Shown: positions 12,601-24,547, counted from the stretch's first letter. The stretch is DNA of 64,000 bases from Eucalyptus grandis (GCF_016545825.1 NC_052619.1:45880127-45944126); one strand, 5' to 3'. Notes: generated by a model not told the origin, from the letters alone. Translations and numbers: made by a program.

Positions 12601-13224
12601 CATACGAAAATGTAAATGTGTATCTTTGTAAACTTTGGCTGGAAAAGAGTGAAACCTGCAATCAATTGGAGAAGCAAAGAAACATTGCCACAAAAAACAA
12701 TCGCACGTTAAGAATGAGCCAATCCACCGTGGAAACAAGTTAATGGGAAAGATTGGATTATTTGCCAAGAATTTCATGTTTATGTGGGCAATATGTAGTA
12801 GTGACGCGACTAATCATCCAAGAGTTGTATATAATTTCTTCTTTTTTTGAGGTAATTTAAGGGCTCGAACACAAAGGCTAGCTATTCAAAGTGGAGGGAA
12901 TACCTTGCAAATCCCATGAACCAGTTAGGTTCAAGCTTTTGGCATTTATTGAGAAGAAAATTCACTGTTAACAAGTAAATGAGAAAGGGACTAGGGCATG
13001 TTTTTGAATTTGATTGCCCACTACTCTACCTTTGGCGGAGTGTTCTTAGCAACGTCATCCACAATGGCTATGGCTTGGCTGAGGATTTTCTCGACGAGAT
13101 TCAAGTAACACCTGACATTAACTTGTTCTGTCGCAGAGCATGGCTTGCTCACGACATCTCTCATGAACTTGTCATCGTCGAGGAGGGCAAGTAAGCTGGC
13201 CATGAACCTATTGTTTCCGGCCAT
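9331..13224 (-). pseudogene. sieve element occlusion (SEO/SEOR, phloem P-protein) gene, frameshifted
   Basis: SEO proteins form P-protein filaments or forisomes that plug injured sieve tubes. I trace seven exons on the minus strand: 13030-13224 (ATG at 13224), 12463-12552, 11741-12171, 11518-11612, 11230-11359, 10577-11045 and 9331-10086. Most junctions use GT/AG and keep phase. Family landmarks in order: SSFSWDAKAVLTLLA (exon 3), LLISDLNL and MWVPIVEEHNEVMQKKF (exon 6), MIRLWGKEAFPFT, ELIFLYG (exon 7), then the C-terminal C-x2-C plus CCH cluster. Breaks: near 10970 the frame shifts where about a dozen family-typical residues are missing; near 10738 one base is missing (KQG then KVV in another frame). 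The exon 5/exon 6 junction also does not join in phase with the best GT and AG. A further in-frame loss is likely near 9955. The C-terminus is extended by about 55 residues of repeat-derived sequence. Family assignment is firm. Pseudogene status is strong unless the breaks are sequencing errors. Confidence 0.85.
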
Positions 13225-13346
13225 TTTTCAGGCGCAGGGAAAAGGAAGAAAGAACGAGTGAAAGCAGAGAAAATTTAGGGTCTTGAGGGAGGGAGTGAAG
13301 TGGAGGAGGAAGGCTTGTGTGGAGGAAGGTGCAGGTCCCTTGTGAC

Positions 13347-13355
13347 CTATTTATA
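13347..13355 (-). promoter_or_regulatory. candidate TATA box of the SEO gene
   Basis: On the minus strand TATAAATAG lies about 125 bp upstream of the ATG at 13224, allowing a 5' leader of roughly 90-100 bases. This is a plant-type TATA element at a plausible distance. Confidence 0.5.
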
Positions 13356-14030
13356 ACACTCTAATCCCACAAGACGACAGCCTAAGAGCCGGTAAGATCG
13401 ATCTCTGCCGCGTGTTTACGTGGAGGGCTCGCTCATTTCTCGTGAAAGAGAAACGTGAACGAGGCTAAAGCCAAAAGTCGAAACGAACAGCATGTTAAAG
13501 ATGGAAAAGCAAGAAGCACAAGATCCAACACGACAATGGGGGATGGCCTCCTGAGGGATGTGGGGCAGTGACAGCTACGAGACGATGTTTGAATGGACAG
13601 AGAGATCAAAAAATAGAAGGGAAAAAAAGGCACAATTGCTGTAACGAATAAAACATACATCGCCGACAACACCCAAAGCACATTCCAATCTTTTCCATTA
13701 ATATACACTCCACGAGTTTCTCGCCGATTCCAGTTCTGCTCCATGCCTGACCTCAGCTCGAGTCCTGTCGCTTCTGGCTCCTTCATAGCTTCGCATTGCT
13801 CAACACTCGGCTGCGTCAACGCAGAACGTACATTCCCATCTGATTTTAATAACTTTCAGAGCTTCATCATCGCAAACTTTCCAAAGGTGAACCACCAGGG
13901 GGGCAAGTTAACGATTTAAGCAAACATCTAACACGAACTCTCTGGAGCTCGCACCAATCACAAATTTAAGGTTTTGATTTAATCAATTAAACATGCAAGT
14001 TAATTCATTTAGAAGTCATCACCAATCTAT
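13356..14030. other. SEO upstream region, no gene seen
   Basis: Open frames occur but none resembles a known protein. The sequence has ordinary composition up to about 13960 and becomes AT-rich after that. Confidence 0.5.
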
Positions 14031-14893
14031 CATAATCGAAAACGTTTTGATGTTTGGATCTTATTGAAAAATGATTTCAATCTCATGACTTTTTTTCTTT
14101 AATTTTTTTTATTTTTTATAAAAATTCTGATTTTTAATTATTTGATTTTTATTTTTACTTTTCTCTTTTTATTTTATTTTCCTTATTCTAAAAATTGAAT
14201 TTTAATTATTTAAATTTTCTTTTTCTTTTCTTTTTCTTTTTCTTTTTTCTTTTTTTCCTTTTTTTACCTTTTTCTTTTCTTTCCTTTTCTTTTCTCCCTT
14301 CCTCCTCTAGGCCCGCCCTGGCGACAACCATAGGCAAGCTCAAGTTTCATCTAACAATGACCACGAGCAAGCTCGATCTCATCGGCCTCAACAACTCTTG
14401 AGCTCACCTAGATTTGGCAAGCCCTAGGTTGCTAGCCTTAATCGAGCCGTGAGCTTGCTTGGATCTCGGCAACCTTGAGCTCGACAACCTCAACCAAATC
14501 GAGGCTCGGCCCAAGTTGAGCTCAACTAGATTGGTCGAGCCTTGAGCTAAATTTTGATCACGCGCCATGGCTCGCCATGAAGAAGAAGAAATGAAAAGAA
14601 AGAAAAAAAGAAATGAAATGAAAAAAAATTTAAAAATTCAAATTCTTTTAAAAAAAAAGTTCGACTTTTAAAAAAAAAATTATAAAAATAAACATCTCAT
14701 TGACTAAGGACCTAAGATTAGGAAAACATTTTGAAAACGTTTCTAGTTCTTTCAAAGGACAAATCATTTTCCTAAATTTAAGTTTTAATAGGAAAAAAAT
14801 TTCGATAACTTATTTCCTAAGCAAATCAAATGCCGAAAAAATAAGAAAAATGCTTTTTGGAAAATGTTTTTCGAAAACTAACAGACCCTATGT
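14030..14893. mobile_element. inverted-repeat, non-autonomous DNA element A (approximate ends)
   Basis: A CT/T-rich left arm (about 14090-14305) leads into a GC-richer core (about 14306-14580, containing GGCGACAACCATAGGC) and then an A/GA-rich right arm. The right end (about 14830-14893, GAAAATGTTTTTCGAAAACTAACAGACC) is the reverse complement of the left end of element B. No transposase is encoded. It is probably a non-autonomous TIR element; boundaries were set by eye. Confidence 0.35.
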
Positions 14894-15223
14894 GTTGACT
14901 AGAAATCAAAGTAAAATGTAGGAGTCTACGAAACTGCAGTCTCAATGGATATGCAAACTTCGTTATGCTAAATAAATCTAACGTCCATTCATTACATTTC
15001 CACTTTATTTCAAAATATTTTGCAAGTAGTGTTGGCAATTTTATTTTATTTTTAGAAAATGAAACAAATGTGACATAAAATTTTGTCACAATTGAAAATC
15101 AAACGTTAAAATAAGATTGTCTAAAACTAAATCCTCGTTGCTATAAATTAGCCAAAGGAGAAATAAACTCATGGCGTTTGTTGAGTCTGTGTCTATAATT
15201 TTTTGTCACATTTATAGGCCAAC

Positions 15224-16090
15224 TAAGAGTCTATCTATTTGTTTTGTGAAAAACATTTTTGGGAAAATAGTTTCGGCGTTTGGTTCGAATTCAAAAAATG
15301 AATCAATGGAAAATGTTTTCTTAATTAAAAGAAATTGTTTTCCTATCAAAACTTAAATTCTAAAAAATGATTTTCCCTTCAAATGAGCCAAAAAAAATGT
15401 TTTTCTAGTCTTAAGGCTCTTGGTTAGTGATACATTTATTCTTACAAAAATATATTTTAATTCGAATTTTTAAATGTTTTATCTATCAAAAAAAATTTGA
15501 ATATTTATTATATTTTCTTTTCTTTTCTTCAATTTCTCTTTTCTTTGTTTTTTTCTTTTTCTTTTTTTCTTCTTTTTTTCTTTTCTTCTTTCCTATTTTT
15601 CCTTTCTTCTTCTTCCCCGCTGCGCGTGCCTCAATGACGGTTGGCAACCTAACGATAGGCCATGACATGAGCCGATGAGCTTAAGGCTTGGCCAATCTAA
15701 GTGAGGTTGGGGGCTTGTAAGAATCCTGAAGAGCTCTAGCTTGCCCATGGCCATTGTCAGCCGATAGCAAGAAATGAAGTCAAAAGAAATCAAATTAAAA
15801 AAAAAAATTCAATTTAAAAGAGAAAAGAAAATATAAAAAAGAGAAAAAAAATAAAGATAATTATAAATTCTTGAAATTTTTTTAAAATAAAATTTTGTTA
15901 AAAATTGGATTTTTTTTTTTACCTGAAATAATGTCATGAGATTGAAATCATTTTACCTATGAGATCCAACTATATGAAGATGTTTTCAATTATATATCAC
16001 AAAACCCAAAAAATAAAATAAATAACCTTACTTTTTAAAAATATTTTTCAAGAAAGCGTTTTCTTTTATCATTGAGCTTTTCGCAAGACA
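15224..16090. mobile_element. inverted-repeat, non-autonomous DNA element B (approximate ends)
   Basis: Same architecture and orientation as element A: T/CT-rich left arm, a core at about 15610-15780 (GGCAACCTAACGATAGGCC) and an A/GA-rich right arm. The stretch ATGTCATGAGATTGAAATCA near 15933 is the reverse complement of the start of element A (about 14070-14095). Two related copies side by side support a repeat family, not chance low complexity. Confidence 0.35.
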
Positions 16091-16509
16091 AACTTACCCT
16101 AAGCTTCAAAGTTAACAAAACATTTGTTGCCTTTGATAAATTGTTTGTCACATTAGGCTTCTTTTTCAGGCTAGGTATGGAGATGAATATTTTATTTTCA
16201 TTACTTTTTAGACATTGTTCATTTTTTTCACTAGAATTCGATGAGAAATTTTTTTTTATATAATTTTGATATTTGAAAGTTAGATTATAAGTTTGAATAT
16301 TCATAATAAATAAGGTCAATAAGAAGTTTCACTACAATAAATCAAACATGTATTCAACAAAAAAAATATAAAAGAAAAAAAAAGATCGATCTAATTAATT
16401 CTAGCAAAGTCCTCGGTGTGTTTACTCTCCATGCATTGATCCTACTTCAAGTGTAAACACTTGATTGCAACAACAACAAAAAAACGCTAAATAAAATTAT
16501 ATGAATTTT

Positions 16510-17710
16510 TTATGAGTTAATATATTGAAAAACCCCAAATCAGTATACTTATAATAAATTTATCTAAAACTTTTTTTACCGTAAAAAATTCCAAACTGGT
16601 ACACTTATGATAAATTTACCCTAAACTAAATATTTTACTACAAAAAACTCCAAGCTAATATACATGTGATAAATTTACCCTCTATTAACTTCCATCAAAT
16701 TTTATCGCTATATTTGTTGACGTGGATGACATTAGGGGTTGTCAGTTCGGTTGTGTCTAATCCCCTCTAGGAACTAAGAATTAGACCAAGAGAACCACTT
16801 TCTAGTTTTTGAGACTGGGACCGGACCAAACCAACTAGTCCAAGCTTTGGTCCAATGGAATCAATCACTTTACAAAAAGAATTAAAAATTTAAAAAAAGT
16901 TAGAGTTGTTACTATTTTAGGATTTATTACAATTTTAAGAACATAAAATCATTTATAAAAAAAAAAAAAAAAAAAAAGAGTTGGTCCGGTCTGATTCAAT
17001 TCCCTCGTAAAATCGAGAACCCAACCAAAATCACCGTTTCCATTATTATGGAATTAGGACCCGTCTCCACGCCCCCAAGAGCCAAACCAAACCGGCTAAT
17101 CCAATCCAATCTTGGCGGTTCTCGGTTGGTTGGTCCAATATGCTCACCCTAGATGACACATGGTGACATTTAATGGTGATATGGCAAGTCCACATGAAAA
17201 TCTATAGGGTTAATGTCACCAAAAATCCCTAATCTATCATAGGCATACCATGAAATTTATCATAGGAGTACCATTAAATCTGTCACAAGTATACCAGTTG
17301 GGATTTTTCGTGATATTTACCCTATGGATTTCCACGTGCACTTGCCACGTCACCATACTACATCACCATGTGTCATTTAGGTTAGTAAATTTAACATTTA
17401 AAGTTGATGGAAGATAACGGATGGTAAATTTGTCACAAGTATATTAGCTTGGGATTTTTTATCATCAAAAAATTAGTTTGGAGTAAACTTGTCATGAATG
17501 TACCAGTTTTGGATTTTTTTGTGATTAAAAGATTAATTTTTGGTAAATTTTTCAGGGTATACCAATTTGAGGTTTTTGTGGTTAAAAAATTAGTTTAAGG
17601 TAAATTTGTTACAGGTGTACTAGCTTAGAGTTTTTTATGGTCAAACATTAGTTTTGGGTGAATCTTCATGGGTGTATCAATTTGGGATTTTTGAATATAT
17701 TAACCTTTTT
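16510..17710. mobile_element. foldback-like element: tandem sub-repeats in inverted arms
   Basis: The left arm (16510-16700) has about three imperfect 60-bp units of the form AAACTCC-AAACTGGTACAC-TTATGATAAATTTACCCTAAACTA. The right arm (about 17400-17710) has about five units in the opposite orientation (TAAATTTGTCACAAGTATA, then GTTTGGGATTTTT). A third partial set lies at about 17220-17340. Long terminal inverted repeats made of tandem sub-repeats are characteristic of foldback elements. No coding capacity is seen. Confidence 0.45.
16735..17155. mobile_element. nested GGTTCGGTT-type short repeat
   Basis: Inside the foldback-like element, GGGGTTGTCAGTTCGGTTG at 16735 and GGTTGGTCCAATATGCTCACCCT near 17135-17155 form degenerate inverted ends around a core with many CCGG/GGTTC words. 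The composition resembles the repeats at about 60205-60345 and 60445-60822. Probably a small non-autonomous DNA element. Confidence 0.3.
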
Positions 17711-19262
17711 TGTTAATTGTACATGCTTGAATATTAAGCCAAATAAGCAAATAACTAGACAAAAATTATGAAATCAAATGTAGCGTGAGGCAACATTGGC
17801 AACTCCTGTTATCGGGTGCAGCGACAGCCACTTCTACCCTAGATCTGGCCATCGTGATTCTAGCAACTATGACTCTAGATTGGGTAGACATGACCCTAGG
17901 CACGGTCGCTCCCATGATTGCGACTCAAAGGCCCAAAAATGGGCTATCAAAACTCACCAAGGGGCCAAAGATGACAAGTGGCCCAAGGGAGGGGGAGAGA
18001 GAGAAGTTTGATTTTGGGGAAATTTTTTTGGGAAAATGCAAAAACTTTTGAGTTAAATGAGTTTTTTGAAATGAAAATAGTGTTTAGAAAATTATAATTA
18101 AAAGTACATTGTTAAGCAAACTTTGGTTTAAATTGTACTTGGAAAATTTACACTTTGTAAATGACATTTGCTATTTTCTTCAAAAAGAAAAACATCTAAA
18201 CCGGTGAAGGGCTTAGCGACCAACCGTTGGAGAGGCCAGATCTAGTTTCTACTGGCTAAGCCCTTCACCAATAATGTCATGTGAGGTGAGGACATTTCTG
18301 AAACTTTGAAAGTTTAGCAACAATAAAGTTGGAAGAAAAGATGTACTAACTTTCCCTAAATCCTCAAAATTCAAAGTATCTATGGACCAATCTTGATTTA
18401 AAGGTATTTAGTGGCATTTAATATGTAGTTGCATTTCTTCAAAACTCTCAAAAATTGTATCAAACAAAACTTGTATTTGCCCAAGGCTTTAGAGCCTATA
18501 ACCCATTAGGAAAGTGGTTCGGAGAGAGTCCGATATCTAAGAAAGTGCGAGTGTGTAAGCATGGGTTTTTATTTTTCCTATAGCCAAATAACAAGGGGAC
18601 AAAAAGTCTCCTATCTAAATCTCCTCAAGGTATAAACAAACTAGCTCTTTTATGGATGTGACACAAAACATGATGGATCTAACCCATTTCTCATCAAAAC
18701 TCGACTTCGCAATACAATTATTAAGAAAGTCCTATTCTATTCTATCTTAAGGGCACACCATCCTTTATTTTTATTTTTCCTTTTTGAGTTTCATCTAATG
18801 AAAAGCTTCATAGAGCTATGATGATATTGTCTTGAATTGGTCAACCCTCAATGAGTGCAAAGGAGATATAATAAGTGGGAGGAACTTTTCAGTCGGTTAA
18901 TAAGGATTTTAGAATTGATTTTGTATAGGAAGTTGCAAAGGTTGATGGGACTATAAGAACCTGATTTAGGAAGCCGGAGAAGATACCTATTATGAAGAAA
19001 GATGTGACTGCCTTGAAAACTAAGGTGCCCATCACGTCACAATAATATTCATTGAAGAAACTAGGATAACTATTAGGTTTGGAGCATCGAGTGCAATTGA
19101 TTGAAAAGCTGCATTCCTCACCTCTTCAATTGTAATGTTAACTACTATTTCATTGTTCATCTCAGGTGAGGTCACTTTTCAATCCAATCCTCAATCCCCA
19201 CCAGTTCCCGACACCATTGATATGTATAAAGACTGATAATAATCCCGAAATGATTTTATCTT
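17711..19262. other. intergenic region, no gene recognised
   Basis: No open frame with protein similarity. It contains a short perfect inverted repeat at 18203-18269, described separately; otherwise it is unremarkable AT-rich DNA. Confidence 0.5.
18203..18269. repeat. 15-bp perfect inverted repeat (hairpin)
   Basis: GGTGAAGGGCTTAGC at 18203-18217 pairs with GCTAAGCCCTTCACC at 18255-18269 across a 37-base loop. No T run follows and no gene ends nearby, so it is probably a transposon relic and not a terminator. Confidence 0.5.
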
Positions 19263-22200
19263 TGTTATGATAGCAACACATGACTCATTCAAATTCAGAA
19301 TATTTTAAATTAGTTCATGCTTTTTTATCATTTAGTTATTACTATAACGAACTAATTCAAAATTCAAAATATTTCAAATTAATCCATTATTTTAATAACT
19401 AGTATATAAACTCTAAAAATACAAACGCTATCCTAGAGTTAAAGGATAAGCGAAATTGATACTCAAATTCAGAGTCTATTTTTACATAGTATCAAAACAT
19501 TAGTAAAATCCATGGAAACACCTCCGCTATTCCTTCTTACTCTTCCACTTTTCGACTTCTCCCATTTACAATGTCATCTCCCACCTCCACTCTAACTGTG
19601 CAACACCACCTTAGCCTCAAACTTTATGGTGATAACTTTCTATTCTAAAAACCCAATTATTTTCATTGCCCCGCAGCTAGACCTTAATGGGATACCTTGA
19701 TGGTACCGTTGTTCATCCCACTTGAACCATCACCCTTATGGACTTCACTACTACTACACCGAACCCTCCATATTATGAATGGATTCGAAAAAGACCAACT
19801 CATTCTTCATTGGATGATATCTTCTCTTTCACCTGATGTCCTACCATATGTGATTGACTAACTACTACCGCCGATGTCCGGAAGGCTCTAGAAACCGCCA
19901 TTGGAACCGTATCGCATACAAGCATTCTTCAGCTTCATATGCAACCTGAATACATCCAAAGGTGACAAATCTGTCTCAACTTATCTTCACGAGGTAAAGA
20001 ACATTTCATATCAATTAGCTGTTGCCAATCACCCTCTAGGGAATGAAGAATTAAATGCCATCATCTTCTATAATCTCGGTTCTAGTTTTTTTGATATTAT
20101 TGTTGCTTTGGCTATAAAACCCAATCCGATAACCTTTCCGAACTCCACCAATTGCTCCTCAATCATGAGCTTCAAATGAAGTCTACCACAAAAGGGGTGC
20201 CCATAAAGGCAAATGTTACCACTTACACCCTTTGATCATCCATTCCTACCACTTAGTCACAATAGATTTCCAATTTCCAACTATCTACCAACCAAAGCCC
20301 TCAATACCGTTGGCAAGGCAACCATCACAATGATGAAAACCTAGGCAATTGATCCAAAAACAGGAAGGACCGATGCCAAATTTATCATAAATTTAACCGT
20401 ACGGTTGCAAGATGTTATTTTAGGTATTTGCAGTCTAACAATAGTGAATCTCAACCTGCTAGCAATATGGCTGGATTCTTCCTACCCCATCACAGTAAGA
20501 CTGGCTTCCAAATATTGCAACTACTCACTATGTGATCTTGACATTGCAAAATCTACACATTCTAGACCACATAACAATAATGAATCTCTTCATGTAAGTA
20601 ATGGAGTAGGTTTAGACATTGTTAATGTCAGTTCTTCCACTCTTAAAAACCCTGTTAACAAATATTTTACTTTGTCAAATATCTTTCATGTCCATACCAT
20701 TACACGAAATTTGTTTTGTACACAATTTTACACGTAATAACAAGTGCTTCTTTGAGTTTCATCCATTTCACTTTGTTGTGGAGGATTTGCAAACCAAAAC
20801 ACCACTACTCTAAGGTTCGCTTAAGGATGGATTATACCGCTACCAAGTCTTTATACCACATCTCCATCTGTTAACACCATCTCACTTGATACTTCCGCCA
20901 CTACCACCACCTAACACGCTCGAATGGGTCATGCCTAACAAAGCAAAGTTCGCTCTTTGATTTATTCAAACAATTTGCCACGTTCTAAATTTCATTTTAA
21001 TAAATGTGTTTCTTGATTGTTAAGCAAATCTCATAAAACACCCCTACCTCCCACTCATAGCATTAGTAAAGCACCTATCGATTTAATTTTTACTGATGTA
21101 TGGGGACTGCCCAATTTATTATATTTCTAGTTATGAGTATTTTGTTAAACTTGTTGATGATTTTTGCAAATATACTTGGCACTATCCTATTCAAAGTTGG
21201 TCTATGGTCCATTTCATTTAAAATTCAAAAGCAAAGTTGAGAAACAATTTGAAAAATCCATCAAAGTCATGCAGCCTAATTGGGGTGGGGAATATAGAAT
21301 CTCGAATAAAAATTTTCAAAGATGGAATTCTGCATCGAGCAACATATCCACACACTCACAAGTAGAATGGAGCAGCTAAGCAAAAATTCGCCATATTGTT
21401 GATACCGGCCTTACATTATTGGCCCATTCATCTCTTCCTCGAGTATTAACCTATGCTTTTGAAAACACAAGATACCTTATTAACAGATTATTCACACCAC
21501 TTTTCAAAAATATCTCACATTTTCAAACACTTTTCCATCAACAACCAGATTACAAGTTTTTAAAAATATTTAGTTGTGTTGTTTTTTCCTTTATTAAGGC
21601 CATACAATTGGCATAAGTTTTCACTCCATTCTACTCAATGTGTATTCTTAGGATATAATCTATCGCATGTTGGTTACCATTATTTAGATTACAAAAATTG
21701 GATGCATGTATATTGCAAGACATATTCATTTTATTGAAATATGTTTCCATTCGCCACACTTGATTCACACTCATCTAAAATAGCCTCACCATCACATCCT
21801 TGGTTGATGATCTCCACAGCTGATATGTCCTCTCATGCGAATCATGATATTAATGGTAATGTCTTGCCTTCTACCCCACCCTCTAACACCTTCCCACCCA
21901 CCCTTGAAAAACCATCACCAACATTATCAAATATTGATACTACTTCAACATCTAACACGTTGGTTTCTCGTCCAACTAATGTTAGTACGGGTTCTAATGA
22001 GGCTTTTTTCAAACGCCTCCACACAGCAAGGCTATTGTGATACATCTATAACTGATTTATCAAAAACCAAGAACCCATTTAATATGACTACATCAAAGCC
22101 CAAAGCCCAACACTAAATTTTTATTGCCAACTGTGAACTTGATTGAAATAAGTTCTATAGAAAAGCCATGGTACTTCACCAAAGCTAATAAACATGAAAA

Positions 22201-22575
22201 ATTGAGGGACGCAATGCTTAAAGAATTTAATGTTTTGTTGCATAATGGAACATGGGTTTTGGTTCCACCAAATCCCAAAGCAAATGTCGTGGGCTCCATA
22301 TGGGTTTACCGAGTCAAGACATGTCCAGGATGGTTTGATAGACTGGATACAAAACCGCTTAGTGGCCAAGAGCTACAATTAGCGGGAGGGTATTGACTAT
22401 ACGGAAACATTTAGTCCATCGCAAAGTAACCACCGTCCATATAGTTATTTCATTGGTTGTGACAAAGAACCGGGAACTTAGCAGTTGGATGTTAGTAACG
22501 CATATTTAAACAAGTAACTTTTAAAGAAGTCTACATGGTCCAACCTCAAGTTTTCATTAATAAAGAAAGGCCAAG
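19263..22575 (+). mobile_element. decayed Ty1/copia element (+), cut by assembly gap
   Basis: A candidate 5' LTR runs from TGTTATGATA (19263) to TTTTACA (19486). It is followed at 19487 by TAGTATCAAAACAT, a decayed copy of the tRNA-iMet primer site TGGTATCAGAGC. A gag-like region (about 19512-20200) includes SVSTYLHEVKNISYQLA and NPITF. Integrase remnants follow (KLVDDFCKYTWHYPI near 21150; LPRVLTYAFENTRYLINR near 21435; LFHQQPDYKFLKIFSCVVF near 21530). The start of RT is at 22124-22575 (AMLKEFNVLLHNGTWVLVPP, then an IWVYRVK motif). Many stops and frame changes make it non-functional. The 3' half falls in or beyond the gap. Confidence 0.75.
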
Positions 22576-22675
22576 NNNNNNNNNNNNNNNNNNNNNNNNN
22601 NNNNNNNNNNNNNNNNNNNNNNNNNNNNNNNNNNNNNNNNNNNNNNNNNNNNNNNNNNNNNNNNNNNNNNNNNNN
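22576..22675. other. assembly gap of 100 N
   Basis: Exactly 100 N, the usual placeholder for a gap of unknown size. It truncates the copia RT on the left, and the sequence on the right belongs to a different repeat, so the true distance and even the adjacency are unknown. Confidence 0.95.
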
Positions 22676-23400
22676 GGATCCCAGCCCTCGAATCGAATCT
22701 TGGACTGTTCTCAAGACTTTTCCTCAAAATATGCGTTTCATCATCTTCTTCTAATAAGCATAAGAAAATTACTTTCATATTTTTTGTAAAATACAAATAC
22801 AAGATAAGTTTTTCTTTCAACATTCCAATAAAACTCATTTTCCATGAAATAATCGGAGTTTTTGTGAGGGAGATGCACACCATTCACTCTTTTAATAGAC
22901 AACATAAGTGCCTTCCGCGAGTTGCCTCCTAGTTGATATATTTCTCACACAATCGACTTTAATTAATTAATATTGGTTAATGAGTCAAATGGTGTGCATC
23001 TCCCTCACAAAACTCTAATTATTAATGGAAAATGAATTCTATTGAAATGTTAAAATAACTTATTTTGTAATTGTATCATATAAATAATATGAAAGTCTAG
23101 ACAATAAAAAAAAAAGTATAATATGATCATCATAAATTCATAATCATACGTGCATCGCGACAACAAGACCAAGAAAAATACAAGTGGAAAAACTGAGTAA
23201 TTCGTGCCCAAGCAATCGGCCTATCACGACATGCATAAGGTAGAATTTTTTTTTTTTTACTCAGTTTTTCCACTTGTATTTTTCTTGGTCTTGTTGTCGC
23301 GATGCACGTCATGCATAAGGAAGATTTAAAAGCAAAATTCATAGCTAAAACATAAAATATGTGGGGCGTGACAGGAATGTTGTAGAAAACCCATCTCGAC
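22676..23400. repeat. dispersed repeat family R, copy 1
   Basis: It shares ordered blocks with 39830-40250 and 47150-47960: TTCTCAAGA-CTTTTCCT, CATCATTT-C-TCTAA(C/T)AA-CAT(A/G)AGAAAAT, TTTCAATA-AA-TCATTTT, AATCGGAGTTTTTGTGAGGG, then CAAGCAATC(A/G)GCC-ATCACGACATGCA. This copy also has an inverted pair around AGAGTTTTGTGAGGGAGATGC (about 22855-22890 against 22990-23020) and a perfect hairpin at 23148-23309. No coding capacity. Confidence 0.6.
23148..23309. repeat. perfect 53-bp-arm inverted repeat (hairpin)
   Basis: The left arm at 23148-23200 and the right arm at 23257-23309 are exact reverse complements over 53 bp, separated by a 56-base loop that contains a T run. The 47.6-kb copy of the same repeat family holds the left-arm sequence once (about 47577-47627) and has no mirrored copy. 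The right arm therefore looks like a recent inverted duplication in this copy. Confidence 0.85.
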
Positions 23401-23575
23401 TTGCTTTTTTTTATCTAAAAAAAAAAAAGAATCTTTTTTATCTAAAAAAATAATCTTTTTTTTATCTAAAAAAAAATAATCTTTTTTGGGTAAACCTAGA
23501 TTTGCCTATATATTTTTTTTTTTGGTCAAACTAGGTTTGCCCAAAAAAAAAAAAAAACTAGGTTTGCGTATATAA

Positions 23576-24322
23576 TGTTGGAAATTATATCCAGATAATA
23601 CACACTATTTGTTGTAATCAGAACATAAATATAAAGAAGACGATAACAGTTACATAATATCATTCTTTTTATGTAAACTTACAAATCTTGGAGAAGAATA
23701 AAATAAGATATCACTAGAAAAATAACATAAAATTAGAGGTGAGGTACGGATAACCGAATCTCCTTAAGGCGATTAGTTCCTGCCAATGGTGCTCTGCAGA
23801 TTCACGAACTATGCCTCCCAAGATACAACACCTCGAACCTGTTTGGATTAGCACTATGCAAACAGGACTCAGTCGAACCGTTCAATTGAACCAGCACACT
23901 CAAGAAAAACAAAAGAGAAGAAAAAAGCATTAAAGCTCTTTTTGGAATCGAATCGGGAAAATCAAAATACCCTTATGAAGCTCTATGCTCATATCTATTT
24001 ATAGAGCTTTTTAGTTCATGTACTAAAGAGATACATGAATTAAATAGACGCGTGTATCCACGAGATTCATGAATAAAGAGATACGTGAATTCAAGAGATT
24101 CATGTATCCAAAGATACATGAATTCAAGAGATTCATGAACTCAATAAATACATGAACTAAACGATACATGAATCTAAGAAATTCATGAATTCAATAGATA
24201 CGTGAACATAAAAGTATAAGAAATTCATGAATCCAAAAAGAGATACGTGAACAGAAAAAACGTATCTTAATTTATTGGCTTCCGTTGATCCATTAACCAT
24301 AATTATAACCATAATTACAACA
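23576..24322 (-). repeat. 3' LTR of the minus-strand copia element
   Basis: About 747 bp, nearly identical by eye to 29195-29930, with a handful of substitutions and small indels. It contains many GATACATGAA / AGATTCATGAA alternations (about 24020-24260) that form an internal imperfect repeat. Confidence 0.9.
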
Positions 24323-24547
24323 ATCCCCCACATTAATGGATCAACAAAACATTTTTGACTCGAAGGAATTTGAGTATGCCTGTTGAAATAAACCGCATCA
24401 AGATAGGTAGCTTTCGCTTTGAACCTTCTTTAGTGAAAGCTTATCGGACTTACTTAACTAGTCGATGGACTAAGCCTTGAATCGCCCGTTGTTTATGTAA
24501 GCCTAGACAATAAACCTCACACGGAGTATTTCCAATTCAAGATTGGT

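Noticed and set aside
14195..15678. Phe/Leu-rich small membrane-like proteins (14195-14401, 15427-15678)
   Set aside because: Translations of T/CT-rich low-complexity arms of the inverted-repeat elements.
22478..22883. Open frames running through the N gap
   Set aside because: Their middle is unknown sequence, so they carry no evidence.
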